From positions 48,795 through 112,794 of the forward strand of contig JBBRPH010000008.1 of assembly GCA_038228295.1 (NCBI GenBank): 64,000 nt of DNA, read 5' to 3'. The notes beneath the pieces were generated by a model, which saw nothing but the letters and a program-made list of their open reading frames with translations, had not been told where the DNA came from and did not search any database. Numbering within the stretch: position 1 is the stretch's first letter; every line of letters begins with the position of its first letter. Of this stretch, positions 48,588-57,044 are shown piece after piece. The position numbers and the translations under genes were made by a program. This DNA comes from JAICKM01 sp038228295 (GTDB lineage: Bacteria; Chloroflexota; Chloroflexia; QHBQ01; JAICKM01).

Positions 48588-49523
48588 ATGCGGTTAACCG
48601 TTCGTGCATTAGACGCTCAAGAGGATGTCCCGGCGCTGCTGGCGCTGATCAATGCCGTGGAAGCGGTGGATCAGGTGGGGGAGGGTGCGACCGCTGAGTC
48701 GCTGGCGCAGATGCTGGCGCTGCCGGAGCACGATCCGGCCCAGGACCGCTGGGTTGTGGCCGACCCGGCCGACCCGACGCGCCTGATTGGGCACGCGCTG
48801 GTCTGGAAACCGGCGGCCAACACACGCGCCGATCTTGATGTGGCCGTGTTACCGGCGCAGCGGCGGCAGGGTATCGGTGGCGCGCTGCTGGTCCAGGCGT
48901 TGGGACGTGCTCGCAGGTTAGGTGCCGGCGCTGCGGCGATCTACAGTGACGACCGGCAGCCCGCCGGCGGGGCGTTTCTACGCGCCCACGGCTTCGCGCC
49001 GGTCGCTGCCTATGTGCAGATGCACGCCCCCGGCCTGCCCGCCGGCGACCCGCCGCCGCTCCCGCCCGACTATAGCGTACAGACCTTCAGTGAGGTCGGC
49101 GATTGGGCGGTGCTGACGCGGGCCTTCCAGACGTGCTTTACCGGGCAATGGGGCCACCAGCATCTGGATGAAGCCGGCCTTCGCCGCTGGTTTGACACGC
49201 CCGCCCGCCGCCACGATGGGGTCTGGCTGGCGTTTGCGGCGGGCGCACCGGTGGGTCTCATCGTCGCCGAATTACGCGCCGATTTAGCCGCCAAATACGG
49301 TGTGCCCACCGGCTATGTGGATGCGCCCGGCATTACCCCTGGTGGCCCCGATGTGCCGTTGCGCGGTGCCTTGCTGGGCCGTGCCCTGGCTTGGTTGCGA
49401 GCCGCCGCCATGATGGGTGCCGAGCTAGAGTCGTGGGGCGACTCCGCCGCCGCGCTTGACCTCTACCGCGAGTACGGCTTTCAGCAGGTGCGCCGTGCAA
49501 CCTCCTATGGGCTACCGCTCTAA
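48588..49523 (+). CDS. Double GNAT N-acetyltransferase, copy 4 (divergent second domain)
   Basis: 311 residues. First GNAT motif A is good (VLPAQRRQGIGGALLVQALG, about 87-106). In the second domain the motif A is poor (TPGGPDVPLRGALLGRALAW, about 247-266) with no RRxGLG, so the second domain may not bind acetyl-CoA. ATG follows AGAAGGA. Last of the four paralogues and the most diverged. Confidence 0.85.
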   Translation: MRLTVRALDAQEDVPALLALINAVEAVDQVGEGATAESLAQMLALPEHDPAQDRWVVADPADPTRLIGHALVWKPAANTRADLDVAVLPAQRRQGIGGALLVQALGRARRLGAGAAAIYSDDRQPAGGAFLRAHGFAPVAAYVQMHAPGLPAGDPPPLPPDYSVQTFSEVGDWAVLTRAFQTCFTGQWGHQHLDEAGLRRWFDTPARRHDGVWLAFAAGAPVGLIVAELRADLAAKYGVPTGYVDAPGITPGGPDVPLRGALLGRALAWLRAAAMMGAELESWGDSAAALDLYREYGFQQVRRATSYGLPL

Positions 49524-49563
49524 GCGCACCGGGCACGGCAAGTAGCTCAGAACTTCGGCGCCC

Positions 49564-50529
49564 TCACTTGCCCCAATTCGCCAGCTTTGGGTCGGCCTTG
49601 CGCCAGTAGCGCGTCAGGCCGTCTACGCTCATCTCGTAGTTTCCGGCCATTTCGTAGCGCTCCACGGCGCTGCGGTCGTCGCCGGTTTGCAGACGCAGGG
49701 CGGGGGTGCCGGCCAGTTCGAGCGTGTGCCGCACGGCGGTGCGGTCTTGACCCGCGCGCATCGCCGACTGCACGATACCCGCCCAGATGTCGAGTCGTGT
49801 GCTCAGTTCGTGCAGATGGCGCGGCGCATCGTTGAACGGGCCGAAATGGGTCAGATAGAGCGCGGCGGGCAGGGGAGTGAGCGCCATGATACGATCAATC
49901 GCGCCGTGCCACAGCGCCAGGTCCACATCGGGCGGCGGGGTCGGCGGGCGCACATAGCTGTAGCCCGGCAGCCGAATGCCCGCCACATCGCCTGCGAAGA
50001 GGTGCCCGCCGCGCGTGGCATCATAGAAGGCTAGGTGATGGACGGCGTGGCCCGGTGTGTAGATCGCTTGCAGCGTGCGGCCCCCCGCCTGGATCAGCAT
50101 CCCATCGTCCACCACCACTAGCCGCTCGGCGGGCACCGGCAGGAACGCGCCCCACAGCCGGTCCATATCGTTGCCGTAGATGCGTTGCGCGCTGGCGAGC
50201 AGCTTGCCGGGATCGATCATGTGCGGCGCACCGGCGCTATGCACATACAGTTGGGCCTGCGGCATCACATCGCGTAGCAGTTCGCCCGCCGCGCCCGCAT
50301 GGTCCAGGTGGATGTGGGTGACGATCAGCTTGGTCACGGCGGCAGGGTCGAAGCCGGCCCCGCGAATACCGGCCAGCAGCGCGGGTAACGTCGATCCGGG
50401 GCCGGTCTCGATCAACGCCAGATCGCCGTCCGGCCCGGCCAGCAGATAGGCGGCGATTACGCTGGGGTTATCCAGGTACAGCAGGTCAATCAGAAATAAC
50501 CCCTCGTCCAGGGCGACGGCATCCGGCAT
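49564..50529 (-). CDS. MBL-fold metallo-hydrolase
   Basis: 321 residues from ATG 50529 (AAGGGGGA upstream). Two-metal site with THIHLDHAG (His72, His74, Asp76, His77), GHAVHH near 165, FAGD near 186 and a downstream LTHFGP near 225. Close to glyoxalase-II/quorum-quencher-type MBL hydrolases. Substrate unknown. Extended -10 promoter (TGG-TATAAT) at 50586. Confidence 0.88.
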   Translation of the reverse strand: MPDAVALDEGLFLIDLLYLDNPSVIAAYLLAGPDGDLALIETGPGSTLPALLAGIRGAGFDPAAVTKLIVTHIHLDHAGAAGELLRDVMPQAQLYVHSAGAPHMIDPGKLLASAQRIYGNDMDRLWGAFLPVPAERLVVVDDGMLIQAGGRTLQAIYTPGHAVHHLAFYDATRGGHLFAGDVAGIRLPGYSYVRPPTPPPDVDLALWHGAIDRIMALTPLPAALYLTHFGPFNDAPRHLHELSTRLDIWAGIVQSAMRAGQDRTAVRHTLELAGTPALRLQTGDDRSAVERYEMAGNYEMSVDGLTRYWRKADPKLANWGK

Positions 50530-50585
50530 CAGGTTCCCCCTTGTCATGCGTGTTGCGTGGTGAGCGGGCCGCACTATAACGCCCT

Positions 50586-50594
50586 ATTATACCA
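50586..50594 (-). promoter_or_regulatory. Extended -10 promoter of the MBL hydrolase gene
   Basis: Minus strand TGG-TATAAT; divergent from the redox operon promoter. Confidence 0.5.
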
Positions 50595-50626
50595 CAGCCT
50601 TATGCTAGGCCGGAGGTTGCGCCGAC

Positions 50627-50655
50627 TTGACATAGGGTCGGCGGTCCTCTATACT
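50627..50655 (+). promoter_or_regulatory. Promoter of the DUF3105/TlpA/MauE operon
   Basis: TTGACA, 17 bases, TATACT; 60 bases before the first start. Confidence 0.7.
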
Positions 50656-50714
50656 TTCCTATAGTACCCGGTCCCCTTGAATTGCCGGGCCGCTAGGGAG
50701 AAGAGAAGGTAGCA

Positions 50715-51500
50715 ATGGCAAATAACACCAAATCGCGCAAACCCACCGGCACGGTCGCCGCCCCCCCCGCGCCGACCGCCCGTGCGGTAGGCAACCCCGT
50801 CGCCGATCAACCCACGCTCAAACAGCAGGGCGATGCCGCACGGCAGAGTACCCGTATTCAGGTCCAGGCGCGGCGTGAAGCCCAACTGCGTGTTGAACGC
50901 GGCGCGCGCACCCGGCGCCGGGTGATCCTGGGCGCGGCTCTGGTCGTGGCCGTCGCAGCTATCGGCGGTGGTCTAGCGTACTGGAACGATTACACTCATC
51001 CGGGCCAATACTTTGCCGATATGAAAATGAACGTGCGCCACATCGCGACCGTAGACACCCCGCACGAGAAGTACTCAGACGTATCCGACCCGCCCACATC
51101 GGGCCCACATACGCAAGAATTGGCTCCATGGGGCGTGTCGGATAAGCCGCTACATGAAGAGAATGTGGTCCACAACCTGGAAGATGCCGGCGTAGTGGTC
51201 AACTATCGTCCCGACCTGCCCGCCGCCGACGTGGCCCACCTGAAGGCGCTAGTTGAGAGTTACGCTACAGTCGAGGTCACGCTCCGCAACACCTCTCCCA
51301 ACGCGCCCAACCAGCAAGTCACCGGGCGTGTGCTGATGGCTCCCTATCCAGCCCTGCAAGATCCCATCGTGTTCACGGCCTGGAACCGAATGCAACGCTT
51401 CCAGAGCTACGACGAGGGTACAATGCGCCATTTTATTGATATGTATCGTGGCATTGATCATCACCAAGGTGACGTCGCCGCGCAAGGGAGCACCCCATGA
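50715..51500 (+). CDS. DUF3105 membrane-anchored protein
   Basis: 261 residues. Soluble basic start, one membrane segment (about 73-92: VILGAALVVAVAAIGGGLAY), then an extracytoplasmic DUF3105 domain with VSDPPTSGPHT near 130 and EENVVHNLEDAG near 151. The usual LEHGG histidine is replaced (LEDAG). First gene of a three-gene operon with TlpA-like and MauE-like proteins; overlaps the next by 4 bases (ATGA). Function unknown, probably linked to extracytoplasmic redox chemistry. Confidence 0.85.
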   Translation: MANNTKSRKPTGTVAAPPAPTARAVGNPVADQPTLKQQGDAARQSTRIQVQARREAQLRVERGARTRRRVILGAALVVAVAAIGGGLAYWNDYTHPGQYFADMKMNVRHIATVDTPHEKYSDVSDPPTSGPHTQELAPWGVSDKPLHEENVVHNLEDAGVVVNYRPDLPAADVAHLKALVESYATVEVTLRNTSPNAPNQQVTGRVLMAPYPALQDPIVFTAWNRMQRFQSYDEGTMRHFIDMYRGIDHHQGDVAAQGSTP

Positions 51501-52285
51501 GCAAAGAAGTTAACCGCAAGCCGGCGGTGCCGGAGAACCGCAACGGTAGCACGCCGGCTCCTGTCAAACCGAGCATGAGCAACAAAGTTGCCGTTACGCC
51601 GGCCCGCCAAGCGCGTGTCTCGCAGCCCGTCGCCGTGCAGCCGCCGGCGCGCGGTATCCGGCCGCTGGATATTGGCCTGGTGGTAGTGGGTCTGCTCGGT
51701 ACGGCGGCGATCATTTGGCTGCTGTTGGGCAACACGCAACCCACGGCGGCGCCGGGTGTTGCTGCGGGCGTATCCTCGACGATGGGGCCGGCCGGTGCGA
51801 CCGGCACCGCGCTGCCGGAGATCGATCCGCTGATCGTGGGCCAGCCCGCTCCCGATTTTACCCTGCCTGCAACCGACGGTCAGACCTACTCCCTCAGCCA
51901 GTTCAAGGGCAAAGCTGTGCTGCTAGAGTTTATGGCTCCCTGGTGCCCGCATTGCCAGGACGACTCGGTGCTGCTGAACCAGATTTATACCGCCAACAAA
52001 GACAAAAACTTCCAGATGCTTAGTGTCAGCGCCACGCCCATCGGCCGCGACCACCAAAGCCCGATCACTATGGAAGATATGACCTGGTTCCGCGACACCT
52101 ATAAAGTGCCGTTCCCGTTACTGTTCGACCAAACATCCACCGTCGGCCATTATCACTATGGGGTGCAAGGCTTCCCCACGATCTACACCCTTAATCCACA
52201 GGGCGTGATCGCCGGAGCGCCGCAAAACCCACTGACGCTGGAAGGCTTGCAAGCGGCGGTGAACATCGCGCTGGCTGCCAAATAG
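51497..52285 (+). CDS. TlpA/ResA-like membrane-anchored thioredoxin-fold protein
   Basis: 262 residues. Membrane segment about 59-78, Ala/Gly linker, then a thioredoxin fold with active site APWCPHC (Cys150, Cys153), preceded by GQPAPDFTLPATDGQTYSLS. The C-terminal part has the cis-Pro loop GVQGFPTIYTL near 225. CPHC favours an oxidising or disulfide-handling role outside the cytoplasm. Overlaps DUF3105 by ATGA and is followed after 2 bases by the MauE-like gene. Confidence 0.9.
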   Translation: MSKEVNRKPAVPENRNGSTPAPVKPSMSNKVAVTPARQARVSQPVAVQPPARGIRPLDIGLVVVGLLGTAAIIWLLLGNTQPTAAPGVAAGVSSTMGPAGATGTALPEIDPLIVGQPAPDFTLPATDGQTYSLSQFKGKAVLLEFMAPWCPHCQDDSVLLNQIYTANKDKNFQMLSVSATPIGRDHQSPITMEDMTWFRDTYKVPFPLLFDQTSTVGHYHYGVQGFPTIYTLNPQGVIAGAPQNPLTLEGLQAAVNIALAAK

Positions 52286-52287
52286 CG

Positions 52288-52923
52288 ATGGCCGATCTGA
52301 TGCAACCCGACCTGCGGGCTGGCGGGGTGGAGGGTGTAGCTCCGGCGCGGCTCGGCAGCGGCGTGCGCTTGCCCGCCTGGTTGAGCAACCCCTACCTGAC
52401 CCTGATCTCGCGTCTGGTGTTAGGCGGCATCTTCTTCCTGTCGGGGCTGACCAAATTGGGCGTGCCGGCGGCGTTCACCGCCAGTATCAACTCCTACGAG
52501 GTGCCGCTGCCCAAACTGATCGTGCAGACGATGGCCGTCGGCTTGCCGCCTATCGAACTGGCGCTGGGCCTCTGGCTGCTGGCCGGGCTGTTCACCCGCT
52601 TTGCGGCGGCGGTCTGTAGCGGCCTGATGGTGGTGTTTCTGGGCGCGCTAATACAGGCTATGTTGCGCGGCCTCAGCCCCGATTGCGGCTGTTTTGCCGG
52701 TCCCAACGGCAATCCACTGGGCCTACAACTGCTGCATCTCCTCGGTCCCGTCGGCGACTTTCTCACCACCGGCCAGGTCGGTCCGGCCACGATCCTGCGC
52801 GACCTGATCTTTCTAGCATTGGCCGTCCATCTGGTGCTTGTGCCCACTGTCTTTGCTCTCGATAGCTTGATGGCCCGTTGGCGCCTGGTGCCCGTGGATG
52901 CCGCCGACTCCGGCACCGGCTGA
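52288..52923 (+). CDS. MauE/DoxX-like membrane protein
   Basis: 211 residues with four hydrophobic segments. The loop SPDCGCFAGPNGN near 130 with CxC is characteristic of MauE-type proteins, which are associated with disulfide formation in extracytoplasmic proteins. ARLGSGVRLPAWLSNPYLTL precedes the first segment. It probably supplies electrons or oxidation to the TlpA-like partner encoded just upstream. Start ATG 52288 is 2 bases after the upstream stop. Confidence 0.82.
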   Translation: MADLMQPDLRAGGVEGVAPARLGSGVRLPAWLSNPYLTLISRLVLGGIFFLSGLTKLGVPAAFTASINSYEVPLPKLIVQTMAVGLPPIELALGLWLLAGLFTRFAAAVCSGLMVVFLGALIQAMLRGLSPDCGCFAGPNGNPLGLQLLHLLGPVGDFLTTGQVGPATILRDLIFLALAVHLVLVPTVFALDSLMARWRLVPVDAADSGTG

Positions 52924-52948
52924 TCCGCCGACCAATAACCGAATACGA

Positions 52949-53003
52949 ATAATCAACAAGATACGGGCTGCGCCGCAAGCGTGGCCCGTATCTTGTTGAT
53001 TAT
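52949..53003. terminator. Perfect 20-bp inverted repeat after the redox operon
   Basis: Arms 52949-52968 and 52984-53003 (ATAATCAACAAGATACGGGC and its exact complement) with a 15-base loop. It ends the redox operon; unusually long and perfect. Confidence 0.75.
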
Positions 53004-53242
53004 AGTCCTTCAGACACATAGCCGTAAGCGTTTCTTGTGCCCCTCGCCGCAGGTGCTTTAGCAGTTCACTGATCCGGTATAGCAGTCATTCTCAGCCGTT
53101 TCTAATAATTGCCCGACTTGCTCTAATGTAAAGACACTATACTGATAGGGTATCGGTTCGCCGGCAGCGCCGCTGCCGACGGCAAGTACCCGCTAACAGT
53201 GCCGACCGGGGCAGTGCGGGTTAGCACACGGAGGGATCACTC
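53004..53242. other. Non-coding region before the C39-like peptidase gene
   Basis: 239 bases with a TATACT at 53138-53143 but no matching -35 at the right distance. Nothing else recognised. Confidence 0.4.
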
Positions 53243-53905
53243 ATGCGCCACTTAGCTAGACCCTTACTCGGCCTGATTCTACTTACTCCGCTGGTCAGTG
53301 CCGGCCTGTTCGGCCTCTTGGCTCCATCGTCGGTGGTGGCCGCGCCGACGGCCGTACAAATCGCCGGGGTTCCGTCGGTCCATCAAGCGTATAATTTGAG
53401 CTGTGAATATGCGGCCGCCGCCGCTGTAACGCTCTACTGGGGTAACTTGGTCTCGCAACGCGACTTCCTGCGCGAGGTACCGACCAATCCCAATCCGCAC
53501 CTCGGCTTTCGCGGGGCGATTGACGGCCCTTTCGGCGGCATCAACGATTATGGCGTCTACGCCGAACCACTGGTGCCGGTCCTCGAACGGCGCGGCTATG
53601 AGGCTCAGGTCTACTACGGCGACCAGGCGCGCTTAATCGCCAGCCTGCGCGCCGGCAACCCGGTGGTGGTCTGGCTGACCTCCGGGCGGCAAGATCGGCC
53701 GGTCTATACACACACCGTCGCCGGCGCGAGTTTTGCGCTCGTGCCGGGCGAACACGCTATCGTCGTGTACGGCTATGACAGCTACGGGGTCAACGTGATG
53801 GATGTCGGTAACGGCGGCTACTATCATACCGACTGGGCCTCGTTCCTGCGCCGCTGGGGCTATTTTGATGAGATGATGCTGGTCATCACTCCCAGCGGGA
53901 ACTAA
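53243..53905 (+). CDS. Secreted C39-like (papain-type) peptidase
   Basis: 220 residues. Signal peptide about 1-33 (LLGLILLTPLVSAGLFGLLA, then AAPTAV). Peptidase_C39_2-like domain: Cys54 in NLSCEYAAAAAVTLYW, His171 in PGEHAIVVYGYD, and the following Asp/Asn. Family proteins are secreted or cell-wall cysteine peptidases or related hydrolases. ATG follows GGAGGG. A hairpin 35 bases after the stop ends the transcript. Confidence 0.8.
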   Translation: MRHLARPLLGLILLTPLVSAGLFGLLAPSSVVAAPTAVQIAGVPSVHQAYNLSCEYAAAAAVTLYWGNLVSQRDFLREVPTNPNPHLGFRGAIDGPFGGINDYGVYAEPLVPVLERRGYEAQVYYGDQARLIASLRAGNPVVVWLTSGRQDRPVYTHTVAGASFALVPGEHAIVVYGYDSYGVNVMDVGNGGYYHTDWASFLRRWGYFDEMMLVITPSGN

Positions 53906-53939
53906 GCCGCGGCTGCGGGCATCCCAGCTTAACTTAAAT

Positions 53940-53970
53940 ACCCCCGGTCCCTACGCGGGCCGGGGGTGTT
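53940..53970 (+). terminator. Terminator-like hairpin after the peptidase gene
   Basis: ACCCCCGGTCC pairs with GGCCGGGGGT with one bulge; followed by GTT. Confidence 0.55.
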
Positions 53971-54005
53971 CCGTATTGTGTCCCCTGGCAAGCCGCGCTC
54001 GGCTG

Positions 54006-54014
54006 TGCTACAAT
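54006..54014 (+). promoter_or_regulatory. Extended -10 promoter of the beta-propeller gene
   Basis: TGC-TACAAT, about 45 bases before the start; no good -35. Confidence 0.45.
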
Positions 54015-54056
54015 GGCGCCGTTACCGGCTTACGTTACTACCAGAGGAGACTTATA

Positions 54057-55979
54057 ATGAACAATGTACGGCACGCCGTCGTGGGAGCACCCCGCCGGCT
54101 GCGGACGCTGCTATTGCTACTAGCGGCGATCCTGACCTTGGCGCAGAGCGGGGTGGTGCAGGCCCAAACGCCGGCGCAGGCTGCCCCGCCCGCCCCGAAC
54201 CTCGCCGCCGAAGCCCTGACCTACGGCGTGGATCTGCTGCCCGATGCGCAGAAGCCGGATGAGCGCGTGCGGAACTTTTACGCCCGCACCGTCGCCGGCG
54301 GCGACGATATGCAACTGACCACCCTGGGCAACGTGTGGTATCAAAACTGGGCTCCCGACGGCAGTGCTATCGCCCTCGTCACCGAAGGGCTGACGCTGTA
54401 TATGATGAAGCCCGACGGCAGCGACCTGCACCGCGTCGCTGACGGGGTCTACTCCAACCCCTTCTGGTCGCCCGACGGCCGCTTTATCGCCTACCTGGGC
54501 GGCGAAGGCTGGGCCGATAAGCCGCTGCCGCACGGCGATCTATGGCTGGTGCGTGTCGCGGGTGGCACACCCTACAAGGTGGCGGGCGCAAGCGGTATCC
54601 CCAGCCTGCCGGCCGGTGTGGCGTGGTCACCCGACGGCACACGCATCGCGGCGGGCTTCCCCGGCCACATCTTCGACCTCACACGCGATGATACGCCCCC
54701 GGCGGACCTGCCTGGCGACGGCAAAGGGCGCTGGGTGTTGGGCGGCGGCTGGTCGCCCGACGGCAAATACCTGGCAACTAGCGACGGCAACAGCTTCGGC
54801 ACGCTGACCTTGGCGACGGGCAAGTTTACTGGCGTCCTCAGCGCGAAGGGCGCGCCCGGCACGATCAAGGGCGGCGCGGCCTGGGCCGGCGGGCCGCGCC
54901 GCGTGGTCCTCTCGGTGTCCAGCCCCGGCCCCGAAGGCCACCGTGTAGTCAGCGCCGATTTTGACGGCGCGAACCCCAAGCCGATCTGGAGCGAACCGCA
55001 CGTCGCCAACCCGCGCAAAGGCGAAATCTCGTCTATTGGGCCGCCGGGCGTTTCGCCTAGTGGGCAGCAGATCCTGATCCGTGTGAGCCGCACCACCGCG
55101 CAGGGCGGCAAGCTGATCTATACGCACGAGTCGTGGCTACTGCGGCTCGACGGTAGCGCCAACACCCTGCTGATCCCCAACAGCTTCAACGCCGTCTGGC
55201 GGCCCAAGACGCGCTTCCCCACAGCCAGCGCGGCCTTCTATAACATCTGGCGGCTGGCCGATAACGCGGTGGCGACCGGCCAGGTGGCCCGCCCCTGGCT
55301 GTGGGGGGCCAAGCCGATCACCCACACCCTGGAAGCCTGGAGCGACGCGCCGGGCGGGCAGCGGTTGGTCGAGTATTACGATAAAGGGCGCATGGAGATC
55401 GCTAACCCCGACGCGGAACGGCCCAGCGCATCTTATGTCACATCTGGCCTGCTGACGCGCGAGCTAGTGACCGGTCAGGTACAGACTGGGCAGGCAAGCT
55501 TCCAGGCCGCGCAACCCGCCGCCGTGTCGGTGACGGGCGACGGCAGCACGGACAACACTGCGCCGACCTACGCTACCTTCGCCAAGTTGGGCGCGGGCAC
55601 CGACGCGGGCAAAGTAGCCGACCGCACCGGGCAACCGGTCAGCGCGACGCTGGCGCTCGATGGCGGCACCGGCGAAGATGTGGGGCTGGGAGCGGGTGTG
55701 CGCATCGCCCACTTCGTGGCCGAAAGCGGTCATAATGTGCCCGACGCTTTCTGGACCTGGATGCAAAAGCAGAGCGACTGGGTGGGGCTGCTGGGCTACC
55801 CGATCAGCGAACCCTATTGGGTGCGGGCGACTATCGCCGGCAAACCGGATCAGGCGGTGCTGGTGCAACTGTTTGAGCGGCGCACGCTCAGTTTCAACTT
55901 CGCCAATGCCCCCGAATGGCGCGTCGAACTGGGCAACGTGGGCCGGCAATACTACGACTGGCGCTACGGCGCGAAGTAA
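54057..55979 (+). CDS. Secreted TolB/PD40-like beta-propeller protein
   Basis: 640 residues from ATG 54057 (AGAGGAGA upstream). Signal peptide about 1-35 (LLLLLAAILTLAQSGVVQAQ). Four or more PD40-type blades: NWAPDGSAIAL, SPDGRFIAYLGG, SPDGTRIAAG, SPDGKYLATSD. A C-terminal region (about 480-640) ends LGYPISEPYWVRATIAGKPD and ERRTLSFN..WRVELGNVGRQYYDW, a tail shared with other Chloroflexota secreted proteins that carry polysaccharide- or peptidase-related domains. Function probably extracytoplasmic binding. The alpha/beta hydrolase follows 91 bases downstream. Confidence 0.82.
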   Translation: MNNVRHAVVGAPRRLRTLLLLLAAILTLAQSGVVQAQTPAQAAPPAPNLAAEALTYGVDLLPDAQKPDERVRNFYARTVAGGDDMQLTTLGNVWYQNWAPDGSAIALVTEGLTLYMMKPDGSDLHRVADGVYSNPFWSPDGRFIAYLGGEGWADKPLPHGDLWLVRVAGGTPYKVAGASGIPSLPAGVAWSPDGTRIAAGFPGHIFDLTRDDTPPADLPGDGKGRWVLGGGWSPDGKYLATSDGNSFGTLTLATGKFTGVLSAKGAPGTIKGGAAWAGGPRRVVLSVSSPGPEGHRVVSADFDGANPKPIWSEPHVANPRKGEISSIGPPGVSPSGQQILIRVSRTTAQGGKLIYTHESWLLRLDGSANTLLIPNSFNAVWRPKTRFPTASAAFYNIWRLADNAVATGQVARPWLWGAKPITHTLEAWSDAPGGQRLVEYYDKGRMEIANPDAERPSASYVTSGLLTRELVTGQVQTGQASFQAAQPAAVSVTGDGSTDNTAPTYATFAKLGAGTDAGKVADRTGQPVSATLALDGGTGEDVGLGAGVRIAHFVAESGHNVPDAFWTWMQKQSDWVGLLGYPISEPYWVRATIAGKPDQAVLVQLFERRTLSFNFANAPEWRVELGNVGRQYYDWRYGAK

Positions 55980-56070
55980 CCGGCCGGCGGGCCATAGTAT
56001 GCCGTGGCCCGCCGCTTCGCTTACCCTCGATCGGTTTCAGCGCGGGCACTTGCCCGCTAGGAGGGATCCT

Positions 56071-57030
56071 GTGGCTACCCTGCTTACGCCCTCGCCGGCT
56101 GCTCCCGTACCTCGGCGGCGCAATCGCCTACTGCTGCCGGCGCTCTTCATAGCAGCGATTCTGCTGCTGGTTATCTTCGTCCCCAGCCTTTTCGTGGTCA
56201 ATAAGCTGACGGAGGTGGATAGCCGGCCGTTGGATACGGCGGCGGCTCCCACGATCGGTGCGCACTGGACGGATGTGAGCTTTCCCAGCCGTGCGGTGGA
56301 TATCGTGCTACGGGGCTGGCTGTTTCAGCCTGACCACCTGACCGGGCGCAGCGTGATCGTGGTTCACGGCATTAAGCAGAACCGCGTGGACCCTAACTAC
56401 TCCGGCGGCGCGGTGCCCCACGATCTGTTGGCCCACGGTTACAGCGTGCTGGTATTTGACCTGCACGCCTGCGGCCAGAGCGGCGGGACACGCTTCACCA
56501 TTGCCAACCATGAGTACCAGGATGTGCTGGGGGCGTATGACTTTATGAGGACCGTCGGCGGTGGCACCCCGTTTGATCCCCATAAGATGGCGATCATCGG
56601 CAACAGCATGGGCGCGGCCTCCACGCTGCTCGCCGCACCCTACCTCGCTGATGTGGGCGCGCTGGTCATAGATAGTGCCTTCGCCGACCTGCGTCCGGTA
56701 CTGGAAAAGAAACTACCGGAGCAAATGCCGCTGCCCGCCTTCTACACCACGCCGGTCTTCTGGGTCGGCCCGCTGTTTGGCCTTAACGGCGACCTGCACC
56801 CCATTGACAGCGTGCGCCGCGTGCCGAACCGCGCCTTCCTCTTTTTCCATGGCACCGCCGATACCTTTATCCCGGCCGACCACAGCCGCCTGCTACGCGC
56901 CGCTAGTGCTAATCTGCGCAGCGATCTGGTGCTGGTAGCCGGCGCGGAACACGTCCAGACCTATAAAACCGATCCTGTGGCCTATATGGCGCGGGTCTAT
57001 CGCTTCTTCGATCAGGAGTTGGCGCAGTAG
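56071..57030 (+). CDS. Membrane-anchored alpha/beta hydrolase
   Basis: 319 residues from GTG 56071 with AGGAGGGAT directly upstream; a larger open frame from 55660 overlaps the propeller gene and is rejected. One membrane segment (about 20-43), then an alpha/beta hydrolase domain with oxyanion HGIKQN near 99, nucleophile Ser179 in IIGNSMGAAS, Asp264 in HGTADTFIP and His294 in GAEHVQ. A signal-anchored serine hydrolase of the peptidase S9/BAAT-like type; substrate unknown. Confidence 0.87.
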   Translation: MATLLTPSPAAPVPRRRNRLLLPALFIAAILLLVIFVPSLFVVNKLTEVDSRPLDTAAAPTIGAHWTDVSFPSRAVDIVLRGWLFQPDHLTGRSVIVVHGIKQNRVDPNYSGGAVPHDLLAHGYSVLVFDLHACGQSGGTRFTIANHEYQDVLGAYDFMRTVGGGTPFDPHKMAIIGNSMGAASTLLAAPYLADVGALVIDSAFADLRPVLEKKLPEQMPLPAFYTTPVFWVGPLFGLNGDLHPIDSVRRVPNRAFLFFHGTADTFIPADHSRLLRAASANLRSDLVLVAGAEHVQTYKTDPVAYMARVYRFFDQELAQ

Positions 57031-57044
57031 CGGTGCGCCGGCCG

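Noticed and set aside
55660..56070. N-terminal extension of the alpha/beta hydrolase overlapping the propeller gene
   Set aside because: The extension is low-complexity and overlaps a real gene by 320 bases; GTG 56071 has a perfect AGGAGG and gives a normal protein.
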